Assembly: GCF_001905825.1 (NCBI RefSeq)
Contig: NZ_LIVV01000003.1
Span: 141,032-205,031, forward strand
DNA length: 64,000 nt
Direction: 5' to 3'
DNA from: Streptomyces sp. CB02009
Lineage (GTDB): Bacteria > Actinomycetota > Actinomycetes > Streptomycetales > Streptomycetaceae
Shown: positions 1 through 10,292 of the stretch, in pieces
How positions within the stretch are numbered: position 1 is the first letter of the stretch
How the letters are laid out: every line of letters begins with the position of its first letter
Notes under the pieces: model-generated
Databases searched by the model: none
The model's input: only the letters and a program-made list of their open reading frames with translations
Told to the model about the DNA's origin: nothing
Made by a program: the position numbers and the translations under genes

Positions 1-568
1 CGCGATCGTCGCGGCCGTCGCCTTCGCGACGATCCTCGCCGTCGTCGCGGGGATCACCCTGGCCTCCTCCGCCTCCGTCGCCCACGACCTGTACGCCTCG
101 CTGCGCCGCCGGCACGCGAAGCAGTACAGCGAGGTGACCGTGGCCCGGATCGCCGCCGCGGGGATCGGCGCGGCCGCGATCGGCCTGGGGCTGCTCGCCC
201 GCGACCTCAACGTGGCCTTCCTCGTCGGGCTGGCCTTCGCGGTCGCGGCCTCCGCCAACCTGCCGGTGCTGCTCTACTCGCTGTTCTGGCGGAGGTTCAC
301 CACGCGCGGCGCGGTCTGGTCGGTGTACGGCGGTCTGATCCCGGCGGTGGTGCTGGTCCTGGTCTCGCCGGTGGTCTCCGGGAGCCCCGAATCGCTGTTC
401 CCCGGTGTCGACTTCCATCTCTTCCCGTTGCAGAACCCGGGAGCGGTCTCCATTCCGCTGGGCTTCCTCGCCGGATGGATCGGGACCGTGACGTCGGCCG
501 AGCCGCCCGACGAGGCGCGCCATGCCGAGGCCGAGGTCCGGTCGCTCACCGGCGCCGGCGCCGCCTGA
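1..568 (+). CDS. actP: Cation/acetate symporter, C-terminal part (5' end outside window)
   Basis: This is the last ~188 codons of a sodium:solute symporter (SSS) family transporter of the ActP/MctC type, which imports acetate or related short monocarboxylates with a cation. The reading frame is open from base 2, so the gene begins before the window. The visible part contains about five hydrophobic helices, including a segment reading AIVAAVAFATILAVVAGITL, the SASVAHDLYASL loop typical of acetate permeases, and a C-terminal helix near IPLGFLAGWIG. The last ~30 residues are hydrophilic and end in the cytoplasm-like tail SLTGAGAA. A two-component system lies convergently downstream, and CitA/DctB-type systems commonly regulate carboxylate uptake, so regulation of this transporter by that pair is plausible but inferred. 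The family call is confident; the exact substrate is not provable from a fragment. Confidence 0.85.
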   Translation, partial: AIVAAVAFATILAVVAGITLASSASVAHDLYASLRRRHAKQYSEVTVARIAAAGIGAAAIGLGLLARDLNVAFLVGLAFAVAASANLPVLLYSLFWRRFTTRGAVWSVYGGLIPAVVLVLVSPVVSGSPESLFPGVDFHLFPLQNPGAVSIPLGFLAGWIGTVTSAEPPDEARHAEAEVRSLTGAGAA

Positions 569-695
569 CGAAGCAGGGGATCCGGGCCTCCGTCCGGCGC
601 CGCCCGACGAAGCCCCGGGAGCCGGGCCTCTGCGGTCTCCCTGGCCTCCGCGGGCCTCCGCGGCCCCCCCCGGGCCTCCCTGGCCTCCGCGGGGC
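569..695. other. Short convergent intergenic stretch with cctccg-rich low complexity
   Basis: The 127 bases between the symporter stop and the response-regulator stop are built of degenerate GC-rich repeats of the type ggcctccgcgg and contain no gene. I see no clean U-tailed hairpin here, so the transcription end of the two convergent genes is not resolved. Confidence 0.5.
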
Positions 696-1385
696 TCAGC
701 CGGTGGTCGGCGAGGTCGCCCAGGCGTAGCGGTGCTCCGGGCGGCCCGTCTCGCCGTACCGGAGGGAGAGGCGGACCCTTCCGGTGCGTTCGAGGAGCTT
801 GAGGTAGCGCTGTGCGGTCTGGCGGCTGACGCCGGCCCGCTCGGCGATCTCCTGGGCGGACAGCGGCCCACCGGAGGCGAGCAGCACCTGGCGGACCAGC
901 TCGGCCGTGGTGGGGGAGTGGCCCTTCGGCAGGTCCGGGGCCACGGAGCCCGCCGAGAGGACCCCGAAGATCCGGTCCACCTCGGCCTGCTCCGCCTCGC
1001 CGCCGCTCTCCAGGGTGCGGCGGAGCGTCGCGTACGCCTCCAGCTTGGCGCGGAGACCGGCGAAGTTGAACGGCTTGACCAGGTACTGGAGGGCTCCGTG
1101 CCGCATCGCCGCCTGCACGGTGGCCACGTCCCGCGCCGCCGTCACCATGATCACGTCGCACTGGTGGCCGCGCGCGCGGAGCTCCCGTACGGCGGCCAGC
1201 CCGTTCTCGTCGGGAAGGTAGTGGTCCAGGAGGATCAGGTCCACCGGCCGCTCGTCCAGGGCGGCGAGCGCCTCGGCGGTGGAGTGGGCGGTGGCGGCGA
1301 CGCGGAAGCCGGGCACCTTGGTGACGTAGGCGGCGTTGATCCGGGCGACCAGCACGTCGTCGTCGACGACCAGGACGTCGATCAT
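696..1385 (-). CDS. Response regulator, CitB/DctR type
   Basis: This is a 229-residue two-component response regulator. The N-terminal receiver domain (residues 1-120) has the acidic pocket in MIDVLVVDDD, the phospho-acceptor Asp54 in LILLDHYLPDENG, and the conserved Lys near residue 104 in YLVKPFNF. The C-terminal part carries a helix-turn-helix around residues 175-205 (SAQEIAERAGVSRQTAQRYL), the arrangement of the CitB/DcuR/DctR group that controls uptake or metabolism of C4-dicarboxylates, citrate or related acids. Its ATG overlaps the stop of the upstream histidine kinase by 4 bp, so the two are translationally coupled and form one operon on the minus strand. The convergent acetate-type symporter next door is a reasonable target, but this is inference from position only. 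Confidence 0.9.
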   Translation of the reverse strand: MIDVLVVDDDVLVARINAAYVTKVPGFRVAATAHSTAEALAALDERPVDLILLDHYLPDENGLAAVRELRARGHQCDVIMVTAARDVATVQAAMRHGALQYLVKPFNFAGLRAKLEAYATLRRTLESGGEAEQAEVDRIFGVLSAGSVAPDLPKGHSPTTAELVRQVLLASGGPLSAQEIAERAGVSRQTAQRYLKLLERTGRVRLSLRYGETGRPEHRYAWATSPTTG

Positions 1386-3169
1386 CGGGCCTCCTCGACG
1401 GGCTCCGGATCCGGCCCCCGGAGGGCCGGGTCCGCTGCGGCTTCCGGGCCCCGGAGGGCCGCCTCCGCTGCGGCTTCCGGGCCCCGGGCAGCCGTGTCCG
1501 CCGCGGATTCCGGCCCCGCGGCCGGCACGTCCGGTACCGGGTCCGGTTCGGTCAGGGCGTCCGGGAGGACGACCGTGAACTCCGCGCCGCCGTCGAGACC
1601 GTCGGCGACCCGCGCGGTGCCGCCCCGGCGCTCGGCCAGCCGGCGGACCAGGGGGAGACCGAGGCCGCGCTTTCCGTGCGAGGGAAGAGCCTTCGTGGAC
1701 CAGCCCTCGGTGAAGATCAGCTCGCGGCGCTCCTCGGGAACGCCCGGACCGCTGTCCGCGACCCGCAGCACGACCGTACGCCCCTCGGCGCGGAACGAGA
1801 CGTCGATACGGGCGCCCGGGGTGCCCGCGACGGCGTCCAGGGCGTTGTCGACCAGATTGCCGACGACGGTGACCAGCTCGCGCGGGTCGACGAGCAGGTC
1901 CGGCAGCAGCGAGTCGGGGGTGAGCCGCAGCGAGGCGCCCCGCTCGGCGGAGACGGTCGCCTTGCCGACCAGGAGCGCCGCGAGCAGCGGATCGTGGACC
2001 TTCTCCGTGACCTGCTCGGCGGTGGCCCGGTGCACGCCGACCACCTCGGTGACGAACTCGACCGCCTCCTCGTGCATCTCCAGTTCCAGGAGCCCCAGGA
2101 GGGTGTGCATTCGGTTGGCGTGCTCGTGGTCCTGGGCGCGCAGGGCGTCGATCAGACCCCGCGTGGAGTCCAGCTCGCGCCCGAGCCGCTCCAGCTCGGT
2201 GCGGTCACGGAGGGTCGCCACGGCGCCGCCGTCGTCCGTCGGCATCCGGTTGGCGATGAGCACCCGGTGCCCGCGGACGGTCAGCAGGTCCTCGCCCGTC
2301 ACCCGGCCCGCCAGGACGTCGGCGGTACGGCCCCGGCCGAGGACCTCGTCGAGCGGCCGGCCGGCCGCCTCGGGGCCGAGGCCCAGGAGCCGCTGCGCCT
2401 CGTCGTTCATGAGCCGGACGGACCCGTTGCGGTCCAGGGCCACGACCCCCTCGCGGATACCGTGCAGCATGGCCTCGCGTTCGGCGAGGAGCGCCGAGAT
2501 GTCGGAGAAGGCCAGGTCGTGGGTCTGCCGCTGAAGGCGCCGGGAGATCAGGTAGGCGGCCAGGGCACCGGCCGCGAGCGCCCCGCCCGCGTAGGCGAGG
2601 AGGCCAGGGATCGCCGCGAGGAGCCGGTCGCGGACGCTGTCGTACTCGATGCCGACCGAGACCGCGCCGACGATGCGCCCGTCCGCGTCCCGCAGCGGCG
2701 TCTTGCCGCGCGCCGAGCGGCCCAGGGTGCCGCTGTCGATCTCCATCACCTTGCGCCCGGCGAGGACGTCGGTCGGATCGGTGGAGACGCGCCTGCCGAT
2801 CGCGGCGGGATCGGTGTGCGACCAGCGCACCCCGCGCGTGTCCATGACGACGACGTACTCGGCGCCGGTGGAGGTCCGGATCCGCTCGGCCTCCGTCTGC
2901 ACCGGCCCCCGCGCCGACGGCTGCGTACCCGTGAGGTCCGCGGCCAGCCGGGGGGATGCCGTGGTCCCCGCGATCGCCAGGGCCCGCCGCATGGCCTGGT
3001 CGTCCAGCTGGGCGCTGAGCGGGGCCAGGAAGAGCCCGGTGGCGAGGACCGTGACACCGGTCGCGATGGCCAGCTGCATCAGCAGGACCTGCGAGAACAC
3101 CCGCTGCGGCCAGCCGAACCGCCGACGGCGCGCACGCGGGCGCGGAGGGCTGGTCTGTGCGGGGCTCAT
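1382..3169 (-). CDS. Sensor histidine kinase, CitA/DctB (SpoB-type) family
   Basis: This 595-residue membrane kinase partners the response regulator it overlaps. Visible parts: a basic N-terminus; a first membrane helix at about residues 25-45; an extracytoplasmic sensor region (about 45-165, containing the GAEYVVVMDTRGVRWSHTDP strand typical of the single-Cache sensors of CitA/DcuS); a second membrane helix (about 170-190); a PAS domain (about 205-300); a SpoB-type dimerisation helix with phospho-acceptor His near residue 345 in RAQDHEHANRMHTLLG; and an ATPase domain with N-box VGNLVDNALDAV, DSGPGVPEE and GLGLPLVRRLAERRGG. The frame is open further upstream to 3928, but the ATG at 3169 starts just before the first membrane helix, and anything longer would run into the divergent CobW gene. 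The last ~45 residues are an 11-residue tandem repeat rich in Ala, Pro and Glu, not part of any known kinase domain. Confidence 0.88.
   Translation of the reverse strand: MSPAQTSPPRPRARRRRFGWPQRVFSQVLLMQLAIATGVTVLATGLFLAPLSAQLDDQAMRRALAIAGTTASPRLAADLTGTQPSARGPVQTEAERIRTSTGAEYVVVMDTRGVRWSHTDPAAIGRRVSTDPTDVLAGRKVMEIDSGTLGRSARGKTPLRDADGRIVGAVSVGIEYDSVRDRLLAAIPGLLAYAGGALAAGALAAYLISRRLQRQTHDLAFSDISALLAEREAMLHGIREGVVALDRNGSVRLMNDEAQRLLGLGPEAAGRPLDEVLGRGRTADVLAGRVTGEDLLTVRGHRVLIANRMPTDDGGAVATLRDRTELERLGRELDSTRGLIDALRAQDHEHANRMHTLLGLLELEMHEEAVEFVTEVVGVHRATAEQVTEKVHDPLLAALLVGKATVSAERGASLRLTPDSLLPDLLVDPRELVTVVGNLVDNALDAVAGTPGARIDVSFRAEGRTVVLRVADSGPGVPEERRELIFTEGWSTKALPSHGKRGLGLPLVRRLAERRGGTARVADGLDGGAEFTVVLPDALTEPDPVPDVPAAGPESAADTAARGPEAAAEAALRGPEAAADPALRGPDPEPVEEAR
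1385..1516 (-). repeat. 33-bp tandem repeat in the 3' end of the histidine kinase gene
   Basis: Three to four imperfect 33-bp units encode successive blocks GPESAADTAAR, GPEAAAEAALR, GPEAAADPALR and a diverged GPDPEPVEEAR at the kinase C-terminus. The unit boundaries coincide with the recurring ggccccggagggcc segment on the plus strand. The length is a multiple of three, so copy-number changes would not break the frame. Confidence 0.75.
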
Positions 3170-3290
3170 GCCGGAAACCGTAAGCGGCCACGCCCCGGGA
3201 CCGGAAATGGCGCCGGCACGGGTGTCCGTGCGGAAACCTATTCTGGGGATCCCACAGCCGTGGGACCCGAAGGAACCGGAGGCACGTCCC

Positions 3291-4346
3291 TTGACCACGC
3301 AGCAGATCCCCGTCGTCGTCCTGGCCGGGTTTCTCGGGGCGGGGAAGACCACGCTCCTGAACCATCTGCTGCGCAGCTCCCGGGGGACCCGCATCGGCGT
3401 CATGGTGAACGACTTCGGCGACATCGGCATCGACGCGATGAGAATCGCCGGGCAGGTCGGCTCCACCGTCTCCCTCGGCAACGGCTGCCTGTGCTGCGCC
3501 GTCGACGCGAGCGAGCTCGACGAGTACCTGGAGGTCCTCACCCGCCCCGAGTCCCGGCTCGATGTGATCGTGATCGAGGCGAGCGGCCTTGCCGAGCCGC
3601 AGGAACTGGTCCGCATGGTCCTCGCCAGCGAGAACGAGCGGATCGTGTACGGCGGGCTCGTCCAGGTCGTCGACGCGGCCGAGTTCTCCGCGACCCGGGA
3701 GCGGCACCCCGAGACCGACCGGCACCTGACGATCGCCGACCTCGTGGTCGTGAACAAGACCGACCGGGTCTCCGACGCCGAGCTGCTCGCCGTCCACGAG
3801 ACGGTGGGGGGTCTCGCCGGGAAGGCCGTGGTCGTGGGCACCACGCACGGGCGGATCGACCCGGAGCTGCTCTTCGACCGGGTCGTCCCCGAAGGGGAGA
3901 TCGAGGGGCAGATGTCGATCGAGGACATCCTGTACGGGACGGAGGACGGCGACGGCGACCCGCGGGCCCACCCCCACGCGTCCTACGAGACCGTCTCCCT
4001 GACCGCCGCCGGACCGCTCCACCCGCGCCGGCTGATGGCCTTCCTCGACGCGCGGCCCGAGGGGCTCTACCGGATCAAGGGCTTCGTCGACTTCGGCGCC
4101 GCCGATCCCGACAACCGCTACGCCGTGCACGCGGTGGGCCGTTTCCTGCGCTTCTACCCCGAGCGGTGGCCCGAGGGCGAGGAGCGGCTCACCCAGCTCG
4201 TCCTGATCGGGTCCGGCGTCGACGCGGCCGGTCTGCGCAAGGAGCTGGCGCAGTGCGAGCAGAACGGGCCGCAGGACACCCCCGACGAGCCGAGCATGTG
4301 GGGTGTCCTGCGGTACGTGCAACGGACGGAGGACGAGCCCGCCTGA
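3291..4346 (+). CDS. CobW/COG0523-family metal-binding GTPase
   Basis: This 351-residue G3E-class P-loop GTPase is of the CobW/YjiA/ZigA group, proteins that handle or insert Zn, Co or other metals in the cytosol. Visible motifs are Walker A at residues 12-20 (GFLGAGKTTL), the metal-site CxCC in NGCLCCAV near residue 67, the EASGLAEP switch, the guanine-specificity motif NKTD near residue 148, and a C-terminal CobW_C domain with LYRIKGFVDF. I chose the TTG at 3291 because a ggagg ribosome-binding site sits 6-10 bases upstream, and because family members start with a few residues before the GFxGAGKTT loop; longer in-frame starts would overlap the divergent kinase gene. There is no ZinT/Zur-regulated neighbour, so the metal cannot be named. 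Confidence 0.9.
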   Translation: MTTQQIPVVVLAGFLGAGKTTLLNHLLRSSRGTRIGVMVNDFGDIGIDAMRIAGQVGSTVSLGNGCLCCAVDASELDEYLEVLTRPESRLDVIVIEASGLAEPQELVRMVLASENERIVYGGLVQVVDAAEFSATRERHPETDRHLTIADLVVVNKTDRVSDAELLAVHETVGGLAGKAVVVGTTHGRIDPELLFDRVVPEGEIEGQMSIEDILYGTEDGDGDPRAHPHASYETVSLTAAGPLHPRRLMAFLDARPEGLYRIKGFVDFGAADPDNRYAVHAVGRFLRFYPERWPEGEERLTQLVLIGSGVDAAGLRKELAQCEQNGPQDTPDEPSMWGVLRYVQRTEDEPA

Positions 4347-4386
4347 CCTGACCTGACCTGACCTGACCTGACCTGACCTGACCTGA
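4342..4386. repeat. Nine-copy cctga pentanucleotide tandem repeat
   Basis: Nine perfect head-to-tail copies of cctga start inside the last sense codon of the CobW-type gene, include its TGA stop, and continue into the 3' untranslated region. The pentamer is not a multiple of three, but because a stop occurs in the first unit, copy changes would leave the protein intact. Confidence 0.95.
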
Positions 4387-4460
4387 CCGGACCGCGACAC
4401 GCGGCGGGCGAGGGTCCTTCACTCGGGGAGGGGCGGGTCCCTCCGTGGCCCGGTATGGCA

Positions 4461-4504
4461 AGAGACCCCGTGCGAGCGGCGGTTGCCGGTTGCGCGGGGT
4501 CTCT
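4461..4504. terminator. Bidirectional hairpin terminator between convergent genes
   Basis: An inverted repeat of 10 bp (agagaccccg ... cggggtctct) with a loop of about 24 bases lies between the CobW-type gene and the converging parC gene, whose stop is only 18 bp away. The loop itself is partly self-complementary (gccggtt / ggttgccgg). There is no long U tract, as is usual in Streptomyces. Confidence 0.7.
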
Positions 4505-4521
4505 CTCGGGGTTCGGTTCGG

Positions 4522-6981
<2,460 letters not shown>

Positions 6982-7162
6982 CGCGGCTGCGGCTCCTTCA
7001 CCAACATGGTTGATCTGACGCGGACCATTGTGGACCGTGCCACCGACAACGCCGACCGCGACCCGGAAGAGGGACATCTCCCGGGGGCGGGAACTTCGCC
7101 AGGTGTCGGCGCGCTTGCATACAGTGGCAGGACTTTTTCACATCGCGATCGAAGGGACGTAC

Positions 7163-8521
7163 ATGCCCATGGGTCACACGGCCACGGCCGAGGCCGGCTC
7201 CGGCGGCCTGACAGCGACCGAGCACCGGTTGGCGAACGGCCTGCGCGTGGTGCTCTCGGAGGACCACCTGACCCCGGTCGCCGCGGTCTGCCTCTGGTAC
7301 GACGTCGGCTCGCGGCACGAGGTCCCGGGCCGCACGGGCCTCGCCCACCTCTTCGAGCACCTGATGTTCCAGGGCTCGAAGCAGGTCCACGGCAACGGGC
7401 ACTTCGAGCTCGTGCAGGGTGCGGGCGGTTCGCTCAACGGCACGACGAGCTTCGAGCGCACCAACTACTTCGAGACCATGCCCACCCACCAGCTGGAGCT
7501 CGCGCTCTGGCTGGAGGCCGACCGCATGGGCTCGCTGCTCGCCGCCCTCGACGACGAGTCCATGGAGAACCAGCGGGACGTCGTCAAGAACGAGCGCCGC
7601 CAGCGCTACGACAACGTGCCGTACGGCACGGCCTTCGAGAAGCTGACCGCCCTGGCCTACCCGGAGGGGCACCCGTACCACCACACGCCGATCGGGTCGA
7701 TGGCCGACCTGGACGCGGCCACCCTGGAGGACGCGCGGAGCTTCTTCCGCACGTACTACGCCCCGAACAACGCCGTGCTGTCGATCGTCGGGGACATCGA
7801 CCCGGAGCAGACCCTCGCCTGGGTCGAGAAGTACTTCGGCTCCATCCCCGGCCACGACGGCAAGCCCGCACCGCGCTCCGGCGACCTGCCCGAGGTCATC
7901 GGCGAGCAGCTGCGCGAGGTCGTCGAGGAGGAGGTCCCGGCCCGCGCGCTGATGGCCGCCTACCGGCTGCCGCACGACGGCACGCGCGCGTGCGACGCCG
8001 CCGACCTGGCCCTGACGGTCCTCGGCGGCGGCGAGTCCTCCCGGCTGCACAACCGCCTGGTCCGCCGCGACCGCACGGCCGTCGCCGCCGGCTTCGGCAT
8101 GCTGCGGCTCGCGGGCGCGCCCTCGCTCGGCTGGCTGGACGTCAAGACCTCCGGCGGGGTCGAGGTCCCGCAGATCGAGGCGGCCGTCGACGAGGAGCTC
8201 GCCCGGTTCGCCGCCGAGGGCCCCACGCCCGAGGAGATGGAGCGCGCGCAGGCCCAGTTGGAGCGCGAGTGGCTCGACCGGCTCGGCACCGTCGCGGGCC
8301 GCGCCGACGAACTGTGCCGGTTCGCGGTGCTGTTCGGCGACCCGCAGCTCGCGCTGACCGCCGTCGACCGCGTCCTGGCGATCACCGCCGACGAGGTGCG
8401 GGAGGTCGCCGCGGCCACGCTGCGCCCCGACAACCGCGCGGTGCTGGTCTACGAGCCGCTGGCGGCCGAACAGAGCGAGAGCGCCGACGGCGACGACGAG
8501 GAAGAGGGAGCGGACCAGTGA
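7163..8521 (+). CDS. M16-family zinc metalloprotease, catalytic subunit
   Basis: This 452-residue peptidase is of the pitrilysin/processing-peptidase family. It carries the inverted zinc motif HLFEH at residues 62-66 (His62 and His66 bind zinc, Glu65 is the base), and the distal Glu ligand lies in the segment ENQRDVVKNERRQR near residue 140. Both M16 half-domains are present. I chose ATG 7163 (PMGHTATAEAG) since a gaaggga sequence lies just upstream and the protein core begins at residue 20. Its stop overlaps the GTG of the next M16 gene, so the two are made together and probably form a heterodimer, as in bacterial two-subunit M16 enzymes. The substrate is unknown; no signal peptide is visible, so it should act in the cytoplasm. 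Confidence 0.9.
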   Translation: MPMGHTATAEAGSGGLTATEHRLANGLRVVLSEDHLTPVAAVCLWYDVGSRHEVPGRTGLAHLFEHLMFQGSKQVHGNGHFELVQGAGGSLNGTTSFERTNYFETMPTHQLELALWLEADRMGSLLAALDDESMENQRDVVKNERRQRYDNVPYGTAFEKLTALAYPEGHPYHHTPIGSMADLDAATLEDARSFFRTYYAPNNAVLSIVGDIDPEQTLAWVEKYFGSIPGHDGKPAPRSGDLPEVIGEQLREVVEEEVPARALMAAYRLPHDGTRACDAADLALTVLGGGESSRLHNRLVRRDRTAVAAGFGMLRLAGAPSLGWLDVKTSGGVEVPQIEAAVDEELARFAAEGPTPEEMERAQAQLEREWLDRLGTVAGRADELCRFAVLFGDPQLALTAVDRVLAITADEVREVAAATLRPDNRAVLVYEPLAAEQSESADGDDEEEGADQ

Positions 8522-9915
8522 CCGACGCCGCCGCGTCTTTGACGAGCATGGACTTCCACCCGCAGCCGACGCCCGGCACCGCCCGGCCCTGGGCCTTCCC
8601 GGCCCCGGACCGCGGCGCCCTGGACAACGGCCTGACGGTGCTCACCAGCCACCGCCCCGGCCAGCAGGTCGTGGCCGTGGAGATCTTCCTGCCGGCCCCG
8701 CTCGACGCCGAGCCCGCCGGTCTCGACGGTGTCGCGACCATCATGGCCCGCGCGCTCTTCGAGGGCACGGACCAGCAGAGCGCCGAGGACTTCGCGGCCG
8801 AGCTGGAGCGCTGCGGCGCCACGCTCGACGCGTACGCCGACCACCCGGGCGTACGGGTCTCCCTGGAGGTTCCCGTCTCCCGGCTGCCCAAGGCGCTCGG
8901 CCTCGTCTCCGAGGCCCTGATCGCGCCGGCGTTCCTCGAGACCGAGGTCGAGCGCCTGGTGCGCAACCGCCTCGACGAGATCCCGCACGAGACGGCCAAC
9001 CCGGCCCGCCGCGCCGCCAAGCAGCTCTCCAAGGAGCTGTTCCCGGCCGGGGCCCGGATGTCCCGGCCGCGCCAGGGCACCGAGGAGACCGTCGAGGCGA
9101 TCGACGCCGCCGCGGTCCGCGCCTTCTACGAGGCGTACGTCCGGCCCGCCACGGCCACCGCCGTGGTCGTCGGCGACCTCACGGGGGTCGACCTGGACAA
9201 GGTCCTCGCCGAGACCCTGGGCGCCTGGACCGGCGAGTCCGCCGAGCCGCTCCCGATGCCGCCGATCACCGCCGACGACACCGGACGGGTCGTCATCGTG
9301 GACCGTCCCGGCGCCGTCCAGACCCAGTTGCTGATCGGCCGGGTCGGACCCGACCGCCACGACAGCGTCTGGCCGGCCCAGGTCCTGGGCACGTACTGCC
9401 TCGGCGGCACCCTCACCTCGCGGCTCGACCGGGTCCTGCGCGAGGAGAAGGGCTACACGTACGGCGTGCGGGCCTTCGGGCAGGTGCTCCGCTCGGACGG
9501 CCGGGGGAACGGTGCCTCGCTGCTCGCCATCAGCGGTTCCGTGGACACGCCCAACACCGGCCCGGCGCTTGACGACCTGTGGAAGGTGCTGCGGACGCTG
9601 GCCGCCGAGGGTCTCACCGACGCCGAGCGGGAGACGGCCGTGCAGAACCTGGTGGGGGTCGCGCCGCTCAAGTACGAGACCGCCGCATCGGTCGCGGGGA
9701 CGCTCTCCGACCAGGTCGAGCAGCACCTCCCGGACGACTACCAGGCCCAGTTGTACGCCCGGCTGGCCGAGACGGGCACGGTCGAGGCGACCGCGGCCGT
9801 GGTCAGCGCCTTCCCGGTGGACCGTCTCGTCACCGTGCTCGTCGGCGACGCGTCGGAGATCGCGGAGCCGGTGCGCGCGCTCGGGATCGGTGAAGTGACC
9901 GTCGTGACCGGCTGA
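8518..9915 (+). CDS. M16-family protein, non-catalytic partner subunit
   Basis: This 465-residue M16-fold protein starts at a GTG that overlaps the preceding stop (GTGA). At the position of the zinc motif it reads IMARALFEGTDQQSAED instead of HxxEH, so the metal ligands are missing. It retains the C-terminal M16 region with LGGTLTSRLDRVLREEKGYTYGV, the substrate-binding Arg-Tyr segment typical of the partner subunit. The pairing of one active and one inactive subunit is known for mitochondrial processing peptidase and several bacterial M16B enzymes; the inactive subunit supplies substrate binding. A hairpin terminator follows. Confidence 0.88.
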   Translation: MTDAAASLTSMDFHPQPTPGTARPWAFPAPDRGALDNGLTVLTSHRPGQQVVAVEIFLPAPLDAEPAGLDGVATIMARALFEGTDQQSAEDFAAELERCGATLDAYADHPGVRVSLEVPVSRLPKALGLVSEALIAPAFLETEVERLVRNRLDEIPHETANPARRAAKQLSKELFPAGARMSRPRQGTEETVEAIDAAAVRAFYEAYVRPATATAVVVGDLTGVDLDKVLAETLGAWTGESAEPLPMPPITADDTGRVVIVDRPGAVQTQLLIGRVGPDRHDSVWPAQVLGTYCLGGTLTSRLDRVLREEKGYTYGVRAFGQVLRSDGRGNGASLLAISGSVDTPNTGPALDDLWKVLRTLAAEGLTDAERETAVQNLVGVAPLKYETAASVAGTLSDQVEQHLPDDYQAQLYARLAETGTVEATAAVVSAFPVDRLVTVLVGDASEIAEPVRALGIGEVTVVTG

Positions 9916-9937
9916 TTCACGCCGCCTTCACGGCATG

Positions 9938-9978
9938 GGAGGACCTCGACGGCATGGTTCGTCGGGGTCCTCCTCTTT
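9938..9978 (+). terminator. Hairpin terminator after the M16 pair
   Basis: The stem ggaggacctcgacg pairs with cgtcggggtcctcc across an 8-base loop and is followed by tctttgt. It sits 22 bp downstream of the M16 stop and ends that operon. Confidence 0.75.
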
Positions 9979-10121
9979 GTCCGTATTGGGAACATGGTGA
10001 CTGTATGCCTTGTGGCATGTCTTACAAATTGCTTGTCCGGTTGGTGATTGAAAGACGATCCGCATAGCGTCAGGCCGTCTGTTCGTCAGTTGCACGTGCC
10101 GCACCCGCGGCATCGGACAGA

Positions 10122-10268
10122 CATCGCCGAGTCCCCGTCAGGCGCGAGCCTGGGGAGCCGGGGACCCACACGCAGTCCCTGGGGTGAATCGGGCGCCTTC
10201 GTCTCGTACGGAGGGGCCCGTAGGAGACCTTCCTGCTCCGAACCCGTCAGCTAACCCGGTAGGCGAGA
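10122..10268 (+). ncRNA. Cyclic di-AMP riboswitch (ydaO-yuaA class)
   Basis: The leader of the M23 peptidase gene carries conserved blocks of the ydaO class in order: cgccgagtcccc, gagcctggggagccgggga followed by cccac, ggggtgaatcgggc, a variable hairpin (cgtacggaggggcccgtagg), then ctccgaacccgtcagctaacc followed by cggtaggcgagag. The blocks ggggagccgggga, ggggtgaat and the gaacccgtcagctaacccggtaggcg end are the best landmarks. In Streptomyces this class precedes cell-wall hydrolases (rpfA and M23/NlpC enzymes) and turns them off when c-di-AMP is high. The ribosome-binding site (gaaggaaagg) lies just beyond. The exact 5' end and expression-platform mechanism are not determined here. Confidence 0.9.
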
Positions 10269-10292
10269 GGGAAGGAAAGGATCAGCCCCTAC

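Noticed and set aside
3170..3928. Upstream extension of the histidine kinase frame
   Set aside because: It overlaps the well-supported divergent CobW-type gene and adds no kinase-like sequence before the first membrane helix.
9928..10113. Small minus-strand frame of 61 codons upstream of the M23 gene
   Set aside because: It overlaps the terminator and riboswitch leader, has no ribosome-binding site and no recognisable protein features.
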